A program made the position numbers and the translations under genes. The notes under the pieces are model-generated. The model ran no database searches, was not told the origin of the DNA, and saw nothing but the letters and a program-made list of their open reading frames with translations. A DNA stretch of 64,000 nucleotides, taken from the NCBI RefSeq assembly GCF_002327185.1, contig NZ_CP018624.1, forward strand, positions 1,488,001 through 1,552,000, written 5' to 3'. Source of the stretch: Clostridium chauvoei. GTDB taxonomy: Bacteria; Bacillota; Clostridia; Clostridiales; Clostridiaceae. This document shows, piece by piece, positions 27,852-35,725 of the stretch. Every line of letters starts with the position of its first letter. Position 1 is the first letter of the stretch.

Positions 27852-28631
27852 CTATATAAATGTTAAAATTTTACCTTCTATCTCATAAACTTCACAATTC
27901 AATCGTTTTTCTATTGGTTTATTAGTATATACTAGCCCTTCTAACTTATATCTATTAGTTTGTAAATCTAATCCTACAGGTAACATTTCTTCGTACTTAA
28001 ATATTAACTCTTCATCCGTTACATTATCATCATCTAAATCATCTAAATCATCTAAATCATCTAAATCATCTAAATCTAATTCCTTATATTTAAATTCATT
28101 CTTTTTAAAAAAACTATCTATTTTTATGAATCTATCTATAGTTTTTATATTATTTATTCTTTTAATATTTGTAATTTCTGCTAAATGATCATTTTTACCT
28201 AGATATGGTAAGTATATATATGTTCTATCCATTAAAGCATTTGCTATTTTTTGGCTTTCATCATCATTTAAAAGTAAATATATTTCCCAAGAAGGATTTT
28301 CTAACCATTGCTCTTTTATTATTAGATTTCCTCCTTTTTCTTGTGAAGCATAACCCACTGAATTATTAAATATATTTATTTTTTTATCTATAATTCCATT
28401 TTTATTGTTAGGTACTATTGATATCTTTATATCTTTTAGCTTTTGATAAAACTCTGGATATTGATCATCTTTTTTCATTTGATTATATCCTTTATATCCA
28501 AGAATAGCTCCAAAAATACCAACTAACGCCACTTTATGAATGTGTCCATAAGTAAAATATAAATACGAATTAACTTCTGGTTTTTTAAAAAAGGCTGTTC
28601 TTCCTCTTAAAGTAAATTTAATGGCTTCCAT
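27852..28631 (-). CDS. cas5: Cascade subunit Cas5 (type I-B)
   Basis: The 259-residue RAMP protein begins MEAIKFTLRGRTAFFKKPEVNS and has the Cas5 feature GHIHKVALVGIFGAILGYKGY. It binds the 5' handle of crRNA at the foot of Cascade. ATG 28631 is 2 bases after the cas7 stop. An unusual acidic insert of repeated L-D-D (about residues 187-203) is encoded by five perfect 9-bp repeats at 28029-28073. Confidence 0.93.
   Translation of the reverse strand: MEAIKFTLRGRTAFFKKPEVNSYLYFTYGHIHKVALVGIFGAILGYKGYNQMKKDDQYPEFYQKLKDIKISIVPNNKNGIIDKKINIFNNSVGYASQEKGGNLIIKEQWLENPSWEIYLLLNDDESQKIANALMDRTYIYLPYLGKNDHLAEITNIKRINNIKTIDRFIKIDSFFKKNEFKYKELDLDDLDDLDDLDDLDDDNVTDEELIFKYEEMLPVGLDLQTNRYKLEGLVYTNKPIEKRLNCEVYEIEGKILTFI
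28029..28073. repeat. Five perfect 9-bp tandem repeats inside cas5
   Basis: The unit ATCATCTAA on the plus strand is repeated five times and then partially. On the coding strand it encodes repeated Leu-Asp-Asp. A unit change keeps the frame, so copy number can vary without breaking Cas5. Confidence 0.92.
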
Positions 28632-28633
28632 TA

Positions 28634-29581
28634 CTACACCTCTTTTTTAGTAATGATATTATAATATTTAGCTCCCTCTATATCAGCTTCTACTATTGTT
28701 GTGTACGGATTATAATAAATTTCTATATTAGATATCTTTTCTTTTACTTCATTTAATATATTTGTTGCTTTAAATCTTATTATATTTTGATCTTCACTCT
28801 TTTCAAATGAAATATAGTTATCTAAATTAGGTAAATATAATGTTTGTTCTGTTTCTATAAATATACAAAATTCATTTTCACATCCAACTTTTGAATTAGT
28901 TGCAAAAGCTGTAGCTGAATTTAAAGCAACCTCTTTAAATTTAATATAGTCTTTTTCTGTATATCCTTCAGTAACTCCTAAATCTATATAATCTTTATAT
29001 GATAATGGATTTATTGTAAAGGGATAGCAATAATGAGCCTCATCCGTTACAATTTTTGTTCCTAATGTTGAATTTTTTGCTTCCTCTTTATCTTCTTTTC
29101 CTGGTTTTATACTTGCATCTCTAAAAGGTGATAGTATTTGTTGTTCATCAGCTACAGTTTCATCATATAAATTAAAGCCTTGACCTATTTGAACTGCACC
29201 TGTTATTGATATATTGTTTCCTTCTTCTGCAAATGTAGCCCCAAAATTCTTAACATCGACTGCATCAAATAGATTTTTTAGTACGGTTTCAGTATTTTTT
29301 TCTTTCTTTAAATCTTCAATTCCAAAAATATATTCATATCTTTCCTTTAAAGATCTAGGCACTAATACAACACTATCTTTAGTTTTGGAAAGTTTCATAG
29401 ATTTAATATATAAAACTTTTTCACCTGAATTATCCCATAGCTTTTTCATAGGATATTTTAAAGCTTTATCACTACCAAAAATTTCTCCTTTTGAAGTGGT
29501 CTTTGGATATCCAGAAAAATCTGCATTCCAATTAGCCATCTTTGATGATATCCCAATTAATCCATATACTCTCTTATTCAT
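28634..29581 (-). CDS. cas7: Cascade backbone subunit Cas7 (type I-B, Csh2 family)
   Basis: The 315-residue protein starts MNKRVYGLIGISSKMANWNADF and contains GAVQIGQGFNLYDETVADEQQILSPF, the Csh2-type region. Several copies polymerise along the crRNA to form the Cascade backbone. It begins 2 bases after the cas8b stop. No defects are seen. Confidence 0.94.
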   Translation of the reverse strand: MNKRVYGLIGISSKMANWNADFSGYPKTTSKGEIFGSDKALKYPMKKLWDNSGEKVLYIKSMKLSKTKDSVVLVPRSLKERYEYIFGIEDLKKEKNTETVLKNLFDAVDVKNFGATFAEEGNNISITGAVQIGQGFNLYDETVADEQQILSPFRDASIKPGKEDKEEAKNSTLGTKIVTDEAHYCYPFTINPLSYKDYIDLGVTEGYTEKDYIKFKEVALNSATAFATNSKVGCENEFCIFIETEQTLYLPNLDNYISFEKSEDQNIIRFKATNILNEVKEKISNIEIYYNPYTTIVEADIEGAKYYNIITKKEV

Positions 29582-29583
29582 TA

Positions 29584-29961
29584 TTAATCCTCCTTCTTTT
29601 CAAAAAGCAAACTACTACTTAAATATCCTGCAATTATTAAATCTTCATTTATTTTACCTTCAACTTGATATGCTAATACCATATAATACATGTTTTTAAA
29701 TTTTATAAAAGAACTATTAATATCATAATTATATTTCTTATATAAAGATTTTAACTTTTCTTTTATTATATTATCTTTTTTAGCATTAATAATTGGATTA
29801 GCAAGAGATAACGGTTTATTTTTCCCCTTACTTCTAGTAATAAAGAAATTTGCCAATTGTCCTATTGCAAAAAAATATTCATTGTCATTTGATATACTAC
29901 TATCTCTAACTTCTATTTTTTCTCTTAAATCATTCTTTACCTTTGACAATATATCTGCCAT
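29584..29961 (-). CDS. cas11b: Predicted internal Cas11b small subunit translated from within cas8b
   Basis: Inside cas8b, ATG 29961 lies 10 bases after a perfect AAGGAGGAG. The in-frame product (MADILSKVKNDLREKIEV to the cas8b stop) has 125 residues and is mainly helical, which is the expected size and fold of Cas11. Internal translation of Cas11 from cas8 is known for type I-B, I-C and I-D systems. The ribosome binding site here is as strong as any in the operon. This is inference from position and signal. Confidence 0.7.
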   Translation of the reverse strand: MADILSKVKNDLREKIEVRDSSISNDNEYFFAIGQLANFFITRSKGKNKPLSLANPIINAKKDNIIKEKLKSLYKKYNYDINSSFIKFKNMYYMVLAYQVEGKINEDLIIAGYLSSSLLFEKKED

Positions 29962-31317
29962 TTTTTCTTCTCCTCCTTCAAAATATAACTTTAAAGAATA
30001 TCTTAAATTAAATTGATTCATAGCCTTTATAGAATATCCACTTTCTATTGATGATTTCATTAAATCTCTAGATACTTTATTTAATAAAGGCCAAATATTA
30101 TAATCATTCCCTTTATAAAACCAATCAAATAACTTTGCTCTTGATAATAATATACTTCTTTTTAATACATTCTCTTTTATAGATATATCTTCTGAAAAAT
30201 AATTTGTCTTTAAATAATTATTAAATATTATACTATTTATTAATTCTTGCATTTCCTTTCTAGTATCTATAAACCCATATTCCCAATTTATTTTTTTATT
30301 TAAATAAAGTGTTTCATAATTAATGCCTAAAACATTAATAAATTCAAATGGATTTATTAGCATAGGGTTATACTTTGAAATAACATCAAAATTATGAATT
30401 TCAGCTTCTTTTCCCTTTTTAAGCCTTATATAATATCCATTAAAATCCCTATTTAGTGTCTCATTATCTTTTAATGGAATAACCTCATCCCCTATATAAA
30501 TATTATAGAAACCTTGAGCCGATTGATTTAATAGATAATCAAAAACTTTTTTTTGAAATAATGCTTCCTCTTGTGTTATTAAATGTGGAATTTTCACCTT
30601 TCTAGTTTTATTTTCTAAATAAGGTTTCTTTGAATTTAGTCCCATATTATCATTAGGAAGTCCTAATATTTCGTTGTCTACTTTAATATTAAAATCATTA
30701 TTATTATATATGTTAGGTATTAAATAACGCTTGCTTTCTTTTATAAAGTCATCTTCATCATATATAAAAAATATTTTTAAATAATCTTTTTTTTCTATAT
30801 CTTCTTCCACTTTATATATATTTTCTTTAATCCATTCTTTAATTTTAAATATTCTATCCTTATTTACTTCTCCCAATTCTCTTTCAATTTCTATATATAA
30901 CTCTTTAGCTTTACTTTTCTTTTCATATTTACTTATGGGATTAAGTAAAACATTATAATAATTTTCTATAATCTCATTAGTTAACTTTCCATTTTTCAAA
31001 CTTTCTTTTTTTACAAAAAAGCTTAAATAGTTATTACTATGAATTATTTTTTTAGAATCTATAGGCTTATTCATATCAGTTAATTTACTATAGTAATCGG
31101 CTTTAGCTAATAAGCTAAAATTATTTATCGTTCTATCAACATCTTTTGTTTTCTTATTTAATTTTATTTCTTCTTTTTGTATAACTTTTAAATTATTATG
31201 TTCATCTTCCTTTAAAAAAATATATGTTCCATCAGTTGGTACATAACTTCCTAAAATAGCCTCATCTAAATTATCCTTAAAAACTCTTTTAAAGCTATCT
31301 ATAATTTCAGATAACAA
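29584..31317 (-). CDS. cas8b: Cascade large subunit Cas8b (Csh1 family, type I-B)
   Basis: The 577-residue protein (begins MLSEIIDSFKRVFKDNLDEA) is in the large-subunit position between cas6 and cas7. It shows the Csh1 pattern with a central segment LNRDFNGYYIRLKKG and the C-terminal helical region. It recognises the PAM and recruits Cas3. Start is TTG 31317, 8 bases after AAGGAGGG. The last 125 codons probably also make Cas11b. It appears intact, so target binding should be possible. Confidence 0.9.
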   Translation of the reverse strand: MLSEIIDSFKRVFKDNLDEAILGSYVPTDGTYIFLKEDEHNNLKVIQKEEIKLNKKTKDVDRTINNFSLLAKADYYSKLTDMNKPIDSKKIIHSNNYLSFFVKKESLKNGKLTNEIIENYYNVLLNPISKYEKKSKAKELYIEIERELGEVNKDRIFKIKEWIKENIYKVEEDIEKKDYLKIFFIYDEDDFIKESKRYLIPNIYNNNDFNIKVDNEILGLPNDNMGLNSKKPYLENKTRKVKIPHLITQEEALFQKKVFDYLLNQSAQGFYNIYIGDEVIPLKDNETLNRDFNGYYIRLKKGKEAEIHNFDVISKYNPMLINPFEFINVLGINYETLYLNKKINWEYGFIDTRKEMQELINSIIFNNYLKTNYFSEDISIKENVLKRSILLSRAKLFDWFYKGNDYNIWPLLNKVSRDLMKSSIESGYSIKAMNQFNLRYSLKLYFEGGEEKMADILSKVKNDLREKIEVRDSSISNDNEYFFAIGQLANFFITRSKGKNKPLSLANPIINAKKDNIIKEKLKSLYKKYNYDINSSFIKFKNMYYMVLAYQVEGKINEDLIIAGYLSSSLLFEKKED

Positions 31318-31332
31318 AAAATTCCCTCCTTT

Positions 31333-32025
31333 CTATAACCATCTATAGTTTACATAACCATATCCTCTGGCATTTATTTCTCCTAGTCCACTTCCAATAG
31401 CTAAATTAGCTATTTTTTGTGATAGTTCGTCATCAGCTATTTTTAATGATATTTTATCGCCAAGCAAGGTTTTTCCTTTAAATTTAATTGCTATTGGTTT
31501 TTTATTCTTTAATTCTAAAGCTACAAATAAAGGAAACTTCTCATCTATTTTTTCACCAGTAATTTGATTGTATTTTTTAATTAAGTTTTCTTTTATCCTT
31601 CTTTCGAAATCTTCTAAAGATATCAAGCCTTTCCAATATCCATTATCAGTTTTTATAACTAATGGAGTAATTGAAAATATTTTATCTATATGTTTTATTG
31701 GTATCTTTCTAATATCTACCTTTAAAATTTTAATTGAATTTGAAAAAGCATTTTTTAAGTTAATACTTAAATATTCTGCTAACTCTATATTATTCGTTCT
31801 AATTTGAAATGAATATATATTGTCTTCTTTATAAACTTTGTCTCTCTCCAATGGATATAGAGAATTGAAACAATAATTTTTAAAATAGTTCTCTTTATGA
31901 AAATTTAAATAATCACAGTTTTCAGCTAATACTCTATCGAGTATAGCTGAAATTTCTTGTTGACAATCCTCTTGTAAAATATCTTTTGTCAAATAAACTT
32001 TAACAGTTATTTCAAAATTATTCAA
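31333..32025 (-). CDS. cas6: crRNA-processing endoribonuclease Cas6 (type I-B)
   Basis: The RAMP protein of about 230 residues ends with the glycine-rich loop GSGLGEINARGYGYVN typical of Cas6. It cleaves the repeat RNA to leave an 8-nt 5' handle. I chose TTG 32025, 8 bases after AGGAGG; a GTG at 32034 lies within that site. It follows the HTH regulator gene by about 45 bases and is the first cas gene. Confidence 0.92.
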   Translation of the reverse strand: MNNFEITVKVYLTKDILQEDCQQEISAILDRVLAENCDYLNFHKENYFKNYCFNSLYPLERDKVYKEDNIYSFQIRTNNIELAEYLSINLKNAFSNSIKILKVDIRKIPIKHIDKIFSITPLVIKTDNGYWKGLISLEDFERRIKENLIKKYNQITGEKIDEKFPLFVALELKNKKPIAIKFKGKTLLGDKISLKIADDELSQKIANLAIGSGLGEINARGYGYVNYRWL

Positions 32026-32069
32026 AAAACACACCTCCTAATGATAATTTTACCATATAATCTTTAATA

Positions 32070-32270
32070 TTACATATAATAAAATTTTTTTAATATATAT
32101 CCTCCATATGGACCTCTTGTAGATTCTATTTCAACACCAAAATCTTTAAAACTATTTATATATCTTCTTATAGTTGATGATGGTATTTCACTTTTATATG
32201 ATAATTCCTCTAAAGTATGAATCTTCTTATCTGATAAAATTCTTAATATAATTAGTACTCTTCCTGTCAT
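32070..32270 (-). CDS. Short winged-helix regulator (HTH_11 type) leading the cas operon
   Basis: The 66-residue product (begins MTGRVLIILRILSDKKIHTLEEL) is a DeoR/WYL-like helix-turn-helix: SYKSEIPSSTIRRYINSFKDFG forms the turn and recognition helix, and RGPYGGY the wing. The WYL ligand domain that usually follows is absent. I chose ATG 32270, 8 bases from AAGGAG; the ATG at 32276 is too close. It is the first gene of the cas transcript and lies just downstream of a 41-base palindrome, so it is a good candidate for autoregulation of the operon. Confidence 0.75.
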   Translation of the reverse strand: MTGRVLIILRILSDKKIHTLEELSYKSEIPSSTIRRYINSFKDFGVEIESTRGPYGGYILKKFYYM

Positions 32271-32284
32271 GTTCATATCTCCTT

Positions 32285-32302
32285 ATAATATTTACTTATT
32301 GA
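32285..32302 (-). promoter_or_regulatory. Predicted CreR/Cascade target site with TCA PAM upstream of the cas operon
   Basis: On the minus strand, TCA (32302-32300) is followed by ATAAGTAAATATTAT (32299-32285), ending just before the ribosome binding site of the HTH gene. The pseudo-spacer at 32410-32396 reads ATAAGCAAATATTAT: 14 of 15 identical, with the only difference at position 6. TCA-type PAMs are known for clostridial type I-B systems. This is a prediction from sequence. Confidence 0.55.
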
Positions 32303-32322
32303 TTTAGTTTTTTTCTTAAACT

Positions 32323-32363
32323 AAATTATCTAATATATAATACATTTATATATTAGATAATTT
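32323..32363. promoter_or_regulatory. Perfect 18-bp inverted repeat, likely operator
   Basis: AAATTATCTAATATATAA (32323-32340), TACAT, then the exact reverse complement (32346-32363). It lies between the mini-CRISPR and the HTH gene and overlaps the end of the second degenerate repeat. A symmetrical operator for the HTH protein is the simplest reading; it has no T run on the minus strand. Confidence 0.6.
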
Positions 32364-32440
32364 ACATCTCATGTTATGGTTAATAGCTAAACAAAATAAT
32401 ATTTGCTTATATTTAAATACATCTACTGTTAAAGTTAATA
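32356..32440 (-). ncRNA. CreR-like mini-CRISPR: two degenerate repeats flanking a 25-nt pseudo-spacer
   Basis: On the minus strand the first degenerate repeat (32440-32411) differs from the array repeat mainly in its middle but keeps the 3' end GATGTATTTAAAT, that is the complete crRNA handle. A pseudo-spacer of 25 nt (32410-32386) follows, then a second degenerate repeat (32385-32356) with an intact ACATGAGATGTA core. The organisation matches Cas-regulating RNAs (CreR/CreA type) and not an ordinary spacer unit, because the spacer is shorter and the repeats are diverged. Confidence 0.65.
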
Positions 32441-32451
32441 TTTATAATTTA

Positions 32452-32457
32452 ATTATA
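32452..32457 (-). promoter_or_regulatory. Possible -10 element for the mini-CRISPR
   Basis: On the minus strand a consensus TATAAT lies about 12 bases before the first degenerate repeat. No convincing -35 is at 17-bp spacing (TAATAA only), so the promoter call is weak. Confidence 0.35.
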
Positions 32458-32490
32458 CCCTTAATTAAGCTCAATTATTATATATAAATG

Positions 32491-32529
32491 AAAAAACTTC
32501 TAAATTTAATTTTAATTTAGAAGTTTTTT
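32491..32529 (-). terminator. Terminator of pepT
   Basis: Hairpin AAAAACTTCTAAATT / AATTTAGAAGTTTTT with T run on the minus strand, directly after the pepT stop. It separates pepT from the cas region. Confidence 0.88.
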
Positions 32530-32534
32530 TATCT

Positions 32535-33755
32535 TTATCTTTCTGAATAAATTCTAATAATATTTAAAATTACATCTACAGCCTTCTCCATTGATTCTAC
32601 TGGTACATATTCATACTTACCATGAAAATTTTCTCCACCTGCAAATAGGTTTGGTGTTGGTAGTCCCATATATGAAAGTCTTGCTCCATCTGTACCACCT
32701 CTAATTGGTTTAACTTTTGGAGCTACTCCTGCTTCTTCCATTGCTTTTTTGGCTGTTTCAACTATATGCATTATTGGTTCTATTTTTTCTTTCATATTTC
32801 TATATTGTTCTTTTATATTTACTTTTACTACGCCTTCACCATAAACTTCATTTAGTTCTTTTTCTATTGCTTTAAATTTTTCTTTTCTATCTTCAAAGCC
32901 ATCTGCAAAGAAATCTCTTATTATAAAGTCTAAAGTTGTTTTTTCTATAGTTCCTTTTATATCTGTAAGGTGTGAGAAGCCTTCGTATTTTTCTGTTTTT
33001 TCTGGCACTTCATTTAGTGGTAGTTTATTTATAAATTCATGGGCTACCATAATTGAATTTATCATTTTATTTTTGGCATAGCCTGGATGAACGTTAACTC
33101 CATTAATTTCAACCTTTACTCCAGCTGCATTAAAGTTTTCAAACTCAAGCTCTCCTATTGCTCCTCCATCTAGTGTATAAGCAAAATCTGCTTTAAAGCC
33201 TTCTACATCAAAATGATCTGCTCCTTCTCCTATTTCTTCATCTGGTGTAAACCCTATTTTAATATCACCGTGCTTTATTTCTTTATTGTTTAATAAATAT
33301 TCAATAGCTGTCATTATTTCTGCTATACCAGCTTTGTCATCAGCTCCTAAAAGAGTATTTCCATCTGTAGTTATAAGAGTTTTTCCTATATAGTTTTTAA
33401 GTTCTGGTGAAAATTTAGGTGATAGTGTTACTTCACTATTTAACTTTATATCTCCTCCATCATAATTTTTAACTATTTGTGGATTAACATTTGAGCCACA
33501 GTAATCTGGCGCTGTGTCCATATGTGCTATAAATCCTATTGTAGGTATGTCTTTATTACAGTTTTTTTCTACTGTTGCATATACATATCCATGTTCACTT
33601 ATTTCTACTTTATCTACACCTATTTCTTTAAGTTCCTTTGCAAGAATTTCTGCTAGTTTTAATTGTCCTTTTGTACTTGGAGTTAGTCCTGTGTTTTCAT
33701 CTGATTTAGTATCTATTTTTATATACTCTAAAAATCTTTCTTCTACTTTTTTCAT
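32535..33755 (-). CDS. pepT: Peptidase T (tripeptidase)
   Basis: The 406-residue M20 metallopeptidase removes the N-terminal residue of tripeptides in the cytoplasm. Metal and catalytic motifs are all visible: GFIAHMDTAPD, LGADDKAGIAEI, PDEEIGEGADHFD, TLDGG, HPGYAKNKMINS and the C-terminal RGGTDGARLSYMGLPTPNLFAGG. Length is that of the family. It is a single gene with its own terminator. Confidence 0.97.
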   Translation of the reverse strand: MKKVEERFLEYIKIDTKSDENTGLTPSTKGQLKLAEILAKELKEIGVDKVEISEHGYVYATVEKNCNKDIPTIGFIAHMDTAPDYCGSNVNPQIVKNYDGGDIKLNSEVTLSPKFSPELKNYIGKTLITTDGNTLLGADDKAGIAEIMTAIEYLLNNKEIKHGDIKIGFTPDEEIGEGADHFDVEGFKADFAYTLDGGAIGELEFENFNAAGVKVEINGVNVHPGYAKNKMINSIMVAHEFINKLPLNEVPEKTEKYEGFSHLTDIKGTIEKTTLDFIIRDFFADGFEDRKEKFKAIEKELNEVYGEGVVKVNIKEQYRNMKEKIEPIMHIVETAKKAMEEAGVAPKVKPIRGGTDGARLSYMGLPTPNLFAGGENFHGKYEYVPVESMEKAVDVILNIIRIYSER

Positions 33756-33862
33756 ATTTCATACTCCATTCTATATATATTTCATTAATAATATTATACA
33801 TTAAAATATTTTTCTATACTATATATATAGAATTTAGTAAAATTAAGTTGTTTAAAATATAT

Positions 33863-34884
33863 TTACTTTATAGTTCTAAATTGATAACCTTGAGATTTAA
33901 AATAATTAATTATTTCTGGTAATGCTTCTACTGTTTTTTCTTTACCATATGCATCATGCATTAAAACTATTGATTGATTAACATCTTTACTACCTTCTTT
34001 AACTTTATTAACCATCTCTTCAACTGTATAATCTTTTCCTTCAGCATCTCCATTTAATGTGTTCCAATCTATACTAAAAATACCTTCTAAATTTAACCTA
34101 TCATCAAATGCTTTCAATGACGCATCTTTATAATATTTTCTGCTTATATATCCCCCTGGCATTCTTAAAACTTTCGTGTTAAAATTTTCTCCAAGGATTT
34201 TTTTGATTAACTCATTTGTTTTATTAACTTCCTCCATAAAGTAATCTATATTAATACTATTTTGTGGATATAATTTTGAAAAATTATGTGTATATGTATG
34301 ATTTGCTATAGCATTTCCTTCTTTTATAATTCTCTTCAAAGTTTCTTGCGCTTTCGCTGATTCCTCTATTCTATTTCCAACTACAAAAAATGTTGCTTTA
34401 ACATTATTTTCTTTTAAAATATCTAATACCTTTTCTGTATTAGGGCTTGGACCATCATCAAAAGTTAAGAAAACATATTTCTTTAATCCTGGATATGTAC
34501 CATAAATCATGGATTGTACTTCACTAGCATCCATTGCATAGGTCATTCCTTCATATGTAACGTTACTATTAGGCATTATTTCACGTGGATGTGTTTTCTT
34601 TATTTCTTTTTTTTCTTTTTGCTTAAATTCTGTATCTTTTTTATCATTAAAATTTGTTGTTACTATATTATTTTTTCATTTCTATAATTACCTATATTAT
34701 TTATTATTACTATTAACATAATGGTAAATAGGCTAATCATTACAAGTTTAAATATAATTTTATTCCTTAACTTTCTTATCTTTCTCTGCTTCTTTAATTT
34801 ATTTATATTAGAGTGTTTAGTTTTACATTTCTTTATTTTCTCTTTATATTTTCTATTATAAGACTTTCTCTCTATGTTATTCAT
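33863..34884 (-). pseudogene. Polysaccharide deacetylase (NodB type, PgdA-like) with one frameshift
   Basis: Two frames form one membrane-anchored deacetylase of about 340 residues. Frame 34884-34663 gives a basic N-terminus and a membrane segment (FKLVMISLFTIMLIVIINNI). The other frame continues as NIVTTNFNDKKDTEF and THPREIMPNSN into the catalytic domain, with the motifs TFDDGPSP, NHTYTH, RMPGG, IDWNTLNGD and LMHDAYG. The break is in a run at 34671-34676 where one extra base restores the frame. PgdA-like enzymes deacetylate peptidoglycan GlcNAc and give lysozyme resistance. It is divergent from the two-component system at 35059. The catalytic domain is complete, so a sequencing error is likely. 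Confidence 0.85.
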
Positions 34885-35058
34885 TATTTTCTCTCCTCAT
34901 ATGTTAAATAAGAATTATATTTAAATAATTCTAAAGCTTCTTTATATTAAAGATAACATAAAGTTGTAATAAAGTTGTAAATTTTTTATTTCTATTGTTA
35001 ATTAAAAGTTTTTAAATTATTATAATTTATAGTGAAATTTCTATATGGAAGGTGACTT

Positions 35059-35721
35059 ATGGCAAATATATTAATTGTAGATGATGAAAAATCAATACGT
35101 GATTTAATTGTACTTACACTAGAACTTGAAAATTATACAACTATGGAGGCTTCAAATGGAGAAATTGCTCTTAATTTAATTAATAAATTTAATTTTGACT
35201 TAATTCTTTTAGATATAATGCTTCCTAAGATGGATGGCATTAAATTATTCCAAGAAATAAAACATAAAAAAATTCCAGTAATATTTTTAACTGCTAAATG
35301 TAGTCTACAGGATAAAATTTTAGGTCTTAAATTAGGAGCTGAAGATTATATAACAAAACCCTTTGAACCACTAGAACTTTTAGCAAGAATAGAAGTTATT
35401 TTAAGGCGAAAAAACAATTATTATTCTGATAATAATATACTAAAATTTAAGAATATAACTATTTTAACTAATGAAAGAATTGTTAAAAATAATGATAATG
35501 AAGTTTCTTTAACTGTTAAAGAATATAATCTACTTGTAGAATTTATTAAGAATACCAATATAGTTCTTAGTAGAGAATGTTTGCTAGACAAAGTATGGGG
35601 GTACGATTTTTATGGAGAAACTAGAACTGTAGATATGCATGTAAAACAGTTACGTGAAAAGCTTAATTTAAAAAACAATCTTATAACTGTTTATAAAATA
35701 GGTTATAAACTAAAGGAGTAG
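35059..35721 (+). CDS. OmpR/PhoB-family response regulator
   Basis: The 220-residue protein has a receiver domain (VDDEKSI acidic pocket, phosphoacceptor Asp in LILLDIMLPKMDG, FLTAK switch Lys region, KPFEPLELLARI) and a C-terminal winged helix (VSLTVKEYNLLVEF, VWGYDFYGETRTVDMHVKQLREKL). It is paired with the histidine kinase starting 4 bases after its stop. Upstream is GGAAGGTGA as ribosome binding site. The divergent deacetylase suggests an envelope-stress system, by inference. Confidence 0.95.
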   Translation: MANILIVDDEKSIRDLIVLTLELENYTTMEASNGEIALNLINKFNFDLILLDIMLPKMDGIKLFQEIKHKKIPVIFLTAKCSLQDKILGLKLGAEDYITKPFEPLELLARIEVILRRKNNYYSDNNILKFKNITILTNERIVKNNDNEVSLTVKEYNLLVEFIKNTNIVLSRECLLDKVWGYDFYGETRTVDMHVKQLREKLNLKNNLITVYKIGYKLKE

Positions 35722-35725
35722 CTTT

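Noticed and set aside
31318-31332. Possible toxin gene (CreT) between cas6 and cas8b
   Set aside because: The gap is only 15 bases; no CreTA-type toxin is present, so the mini-CRISPR is more likely to control the cas operon itself.
32341-32440. A second ordinary CRISPR array
   Set aside because: Only two strongly diverged repeats with a 25-nt interval occur, unlike the uniform 30-bp repeats and 34-37-nt spacers of the real array.
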